DNA from: Candidatus Poribacteria bacterium
Lineage (GTDB): Bacteria > Poribacteria > WGA-4E > WGA-3G
Length of the DNA stretch: 61,373 bases
Assembly: GCA_028821605.1 (NCBI GenBank)
Contig: JAPPFM010000024.1
Span: forward strand, 1 to 61,373
Direction: 5' to 3'
Each line of letters begins with the position of its first letter. Position 1 is the first letter of the stretch. Below are positions 59,171-61,373 of this stretch, one piece after another. The position numbers were made by a program, and so were the translations under genes. A model generated the notes under the pieces. That model saw only the letters and a program-made list of their open reading frames with translations, had not been told where the DNA came from and searched no databases.

Positions 59171-60544
59171 ATGAACGTCAAGAACCGGACCATCTTTGAA
59201 AACGATAATCTTCATGTACTTCGTGGGCTTGACACAGATTCTATTGACTTGATTTATCTGGATCCGCCTTTCAATTCCAATCGGACGTTTGAAGCATCTG
59301 TCGGCACCAAAGCCGCAGGCGCGAGGTTCAAAGATTTTTGGACATTGGAGGATCTGGATAATACATCCCACGGTGAACTCGCTGAGAGAGAGCCCGAACT
59401 CTATCATGCGATCAGTGCTGCCGAGTTCAGTCATGGAAAGTCCATGAAAGCCTATCTTATCATGATGGGCATCCGAATGCTGGAGATGTTCCGAATCCTC
59501 AAACCGACGGGGACACTCTATCTCCATTGTGATGATAACGCCAGCCATTACCTCAAAATCATGATGGATAGCGTCTTTGGAAAGGATAACTTCAGAAATG
59601 AGATTATCTGGCAGCGCGCGATAACCACGAAAGGAAACCTCAAAAAGGGGTTAGCCCGAGATGCCGACATCATCCTCCGATATTCAAAAAGTGATACGTA
59701 TGTCTGGAACGTTGAAGCCGTCACAATTCCCTACGATCTGGCGAATTTGGACGAGAAGACAAAACGCCAATATTATTGTGTTGAACCCGAAACCGGACGC
59801 CGCTTTTCACACACCTCTATAACCGCACAGACCCACAATCCTGATTCTCATCTGACGTATGAGGTGATGGGTGTCATCAGAACATGGCGTTGGGCGGAAG
59901 CGCGTATGCGCAGAGAAATTGCAGCGGGTCGTATCGTGCAAACGCGACCCGGAAATGTGCCACGCTATAAGCGGTATCTTGATGAACAAAAGGGTAAAAG
60001 GCTGAACAATATCTGGGTGGATATTCCAAATTTAACCGCCAGAAGTAAAGAACGTATTGGATATCCTACACAGAAACCGCTTGCCCTGTTAGAGCGCATT
60101 ATTGGCGCAAGTAGTCATAAGGGTGATATGGTGCTTGACCCGTTCTGTGGGTGTGCGACGACGTGCGTCGCTGCTGAACGGTTACAGCGCCAGTGGATCG
60201 GTATTGATTTAAGCCCAAAGTCTTTTGAACTGGTGAAGTCGCGTCTTGAACAGAAGCAGATTATCAAGCAGTTGATCCACCGGACAGATAACCCTAAACT
60301 GGACAAGCAAAATCCAACTTATAAACACACATTGTTTGGGATTCAGGAAGGGAAATGTAACGGCTGTCAAATGTTAGTTCCGTTCCGCAATATGACGATT
60401 GATTATGTTGTGGCGAAATCCAAAGGGGGCACCGATGCCCCTGATAACCTTCAGTTGTTATGCAGTGCTTGCAGTTCAATGAAGGGAAAGCACACGCAGG
60501 AACAAATGATTCAAACGTTGAAAGACGAAGGAAGTTTCCAATGA
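59171..60544 (+). CDS. DNA methyltransferase (DPPF, beta-type order) fused to a degenerate HNH domain
   Basis: The ATG at 59171 follows AGGGAATAGA. In the 457-residue protein SIDLIYLDPPFNSNRTF is catalytic motif IV (DPPF, 31 to 34). GTLYLHCDDNASHYLKIMMD and PTQKPLALLERII follow, and the SAM motif VLDPFCGCATT comes last (from about 321), the beta-class order for N6A/N4C enzymes. From about 394 there is an HNH-like domain: GKCNGCQ (Cys396, Cys399), TIDYVVAKSKGGTDAPDNLQ and LLCSACSSMKG. The usual His of the D-H pair is Tyr412. No separate restriction gene is adjacent. Confidence 0.8.
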   Translation: MNVKNRTIFENDNLHVLRGLDTDSIDLIYLDPPFNSNRTFEASVGTKAAGARFKDFWTLEDLDNTSHGELAEREPELYHAISAAEFSHGKSMKAYLIMMGIRMLEMFRILKPTGTLYLHCDDNASHYLKIMMDSVFGKDNFRNEIIWQRAITTKGNLKKGLARDADIILRYSKSDTYVWNVEAVTIPYDLANLDEKTKRQYYCVEPETGRRFSHTSITAQTHNPDSHLTYEVMGVIRTWRWAEARMRREIAAGRIVQTRPGNVPRYKRYLDEQKGKRLNNIWVDIPNLTARSKERIGYPTQKPLALLERIIGASSHKGDMVLDPFCGCATTCVAAERLQRQWIGIDLSPKSFELVKSRLEQKQIIKQLIHRTDNPKLDKQNPTYKHTLFGIQEGKCNGCQMLVPFRNMTIDYVVAKSKGGTDAPDNLQLLCSACSSMKGKHTQEQMIQTLKDEGSFQ

Positions 60545-61320
60545 AGAAGTATACGAAGTTTAAAATCGCGACCGCTGTAATAACAGCCCTCGCGCTGTTG
60601 TTCTGTACGACGAATTTACCTGTTGAGGCAAAGCGCGATAAGGAATACGTTGCGAAACAGATTCGGAACATTAAGATAGACGGGAAACTCAACGAATGGG
60701 AACGTGCTGAAATTGTTGCCTTTGACGAATTGAAAGATGTCGGCGGGGGTATCCCGAAAGCGAGCGATTTTACCGGTCAGGGTAGAGTCGCATGGAGTGC
60801 ACAGGAGCCGACCCGTATCTATTTCGCTGTCGAGATTACCGACGATGAACTCCAAGATGTCAATCCTCCTGATGCCCGGTGGTGGGAAGATGATAGCGTC
60901 GAGTTTATGTTTGATTTCGATAACGGCATGGTCCGCGACAGCCTCGTTCAGTGGACACTCGGTGCCAACGGTAAGGACCTATCCGCCGCGGCATCAAAGC
61001 AAAACACCGAATGGGTACTTATCAAGGATGGAAATGACTACATCTATGAGGTCGCTATTGACCCGACGAAGCCGCGCGGCAACCCGCAGTTCGCGAATCC
61101 AGGGGTCGGCGATAAATTCAAAGCGGAACACGGATTGACGATTGGACTTAGTTTCCACATGAACGATTGTGAGAACGGCAAACGCGAACACCAGATCGGG
61201 TGGATACCCGGCGGTGCATGGGATGGGCTTGCTTACGGCGACCTCACTTTTGACGATGAGATATTAGCCGTTGAGCCTTCCGGCAAACTCACAGTGGTCT
61301 GGGGTGCCCTTAAACAGTAG
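60541..61320 (+). CDS. Secreted CBM9/DOMON-like carbohydrate-binding protein
   Basis: The ATG at 60541 overlaps the methyltransferase stop (ATGA), with GGAAG upstream. The 259-residue product has a signal peptide (FKIATAVITALALLFCTTNL). IRNIKIDGKLNEWERAEIVA, GRVAWSAQEPTRIYFAVEIT, DARWWEDDSVEFMFDFDN and YIYEVAIDPTKPRGNP form the family 9 carbohydrate-binding beta-sandwich pattern. It ends LAVEPSGKLTVVWGALKQ, the tail shared with the LamG proteins. Coupling to a DNA methyltransferase is probably accidental. Confidence 0.75.
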   Translation: MKKYTKFKIATAVITALALLFCTTNLPVEAKRDKEYVAKQIRNIKIDGKLNEWERAEIVAFDELKDVGGGIPKASDFTGQGRVAWSAQEPTRIYFAVEITDDELQDVNPPDARWWEDDSVEFMFDFDNGMVRDSLVQWTLGANGKDLSAAASKQNTEWVLIKDGNDYIYEVAIDPTKPRGNPQFANPGVGDKFKAEHGLTIGLSFHMNDCENGKREHQIGWIPGGAWDGLAYGDLTFDDEILAVEPSGKLTVVWGALKQ

Positions 61321-61373
61321 AGAGGTTATCAGTTTTGACCGAAAACGCGCGCCACATTTTTAAACATCGGAAA

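Overview
The window looks like a piece of a Candidatus Poribacteria (or close relative) chromosome. This is an inference from gene content: LamG proteins sharing one C-terminal tail, many Gfo/Idh/MocA oxidoreductases, phytanoyl-CoA-dioxygenase-like enzymes, a dockerin-type repeat protein, WD40 remnants, and intergenic DNA full of short palindromic repeats. No rRNA, tRNA, CRISPR array, integrase or insertion-sequence transposase was recognised.

Region 1 (1 to about 15.9 kb, all + strand except one gene) is part of a tailed-phage virion module. In order it holds a collagen-like tail fibre open at the window edge, three genes ordered and sized like podovirus internal virion proteins, a candidate small terminase, the large terminase, a zinc-ribbon miniprotein, a small PGDYG-type phage protein, the portal, a nucleotidyltransferase-like protein, a second zinc-ribbon miniprotein, a HAD-fold protein, a membrane-anchored nuclease and a scaffold-like acidic protein. 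One gene points the other way: a membrane/coiled-coil protein with its own near-consensus promoter, which resembles a moron. No major capsid gene is visible. GTAG-type palindromes lie between these genes and also inside four of them in frame, so the module has probably resided in this genome for a long time.

Region 2 (15.7 to 28.3 kb) follows on the same strand, where a capsid gene would be expected. It is a tightly coupled glycan cassette with many ATGA overlaps: an FGGY-type kinase, a NeuB-like synthase without a SAF domain, a NeuA-like cytidylyltransferase, several glycosyltransferases (three GT25-like), an epimerase, a PhyH-type dioxygenase, two methyltransferases, a sulfotransferase and a RfaE/TagD-like cytidylyltransferase. 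It could make and decorate an acidic, methylated and sulfated glycan.

Region 3 (28.3 to 42.4 kb) holds a secreted glycosidase-like protein with dockerin repeats, small membrane proteins flanked by a 102-bp direct repeat, and an M16-type peptidase homologue. Next to that homologue lies an ECF sigma factor fused through one membrane span to a second M16-like domain that has lost the zinc motif. Two orphan periplasmic binding proteins, a ceramidase-like protein, a luciferase-family oxidoreductase, a HAD-IIA phosphatase and a Gfo/Idh/MocA oxidoreductase follow.

Region 4 (42.5 to 48.9 kb, - strand) has a lipoprotein metallopeptidase, a broken WD40 gene, and a two-gene candidate defence operon. 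That operon is a 1303-residue protein with an N-terminal Mrr-like nuclease motif, a STAND-type NTPase and a long repeat-like C-terminus, overlapping a HEPN-like protein that carries an RN-x3-H motif. This is the best candidate for an undescribed system in the window.

Region 5 (49.2 to 61.3 kb, + strand) contains five tandem Gfo/Idh/MocA paralogues, a PhyH dioxygenase, two LamG proteins, an SDR lacking YxxxK, a DNA methyltransferase fused to a degenerate HNH domain, and a CBM9/DOMON-like secreted protein. The two LamG proteins and the last protein share a short C-terminal motif.
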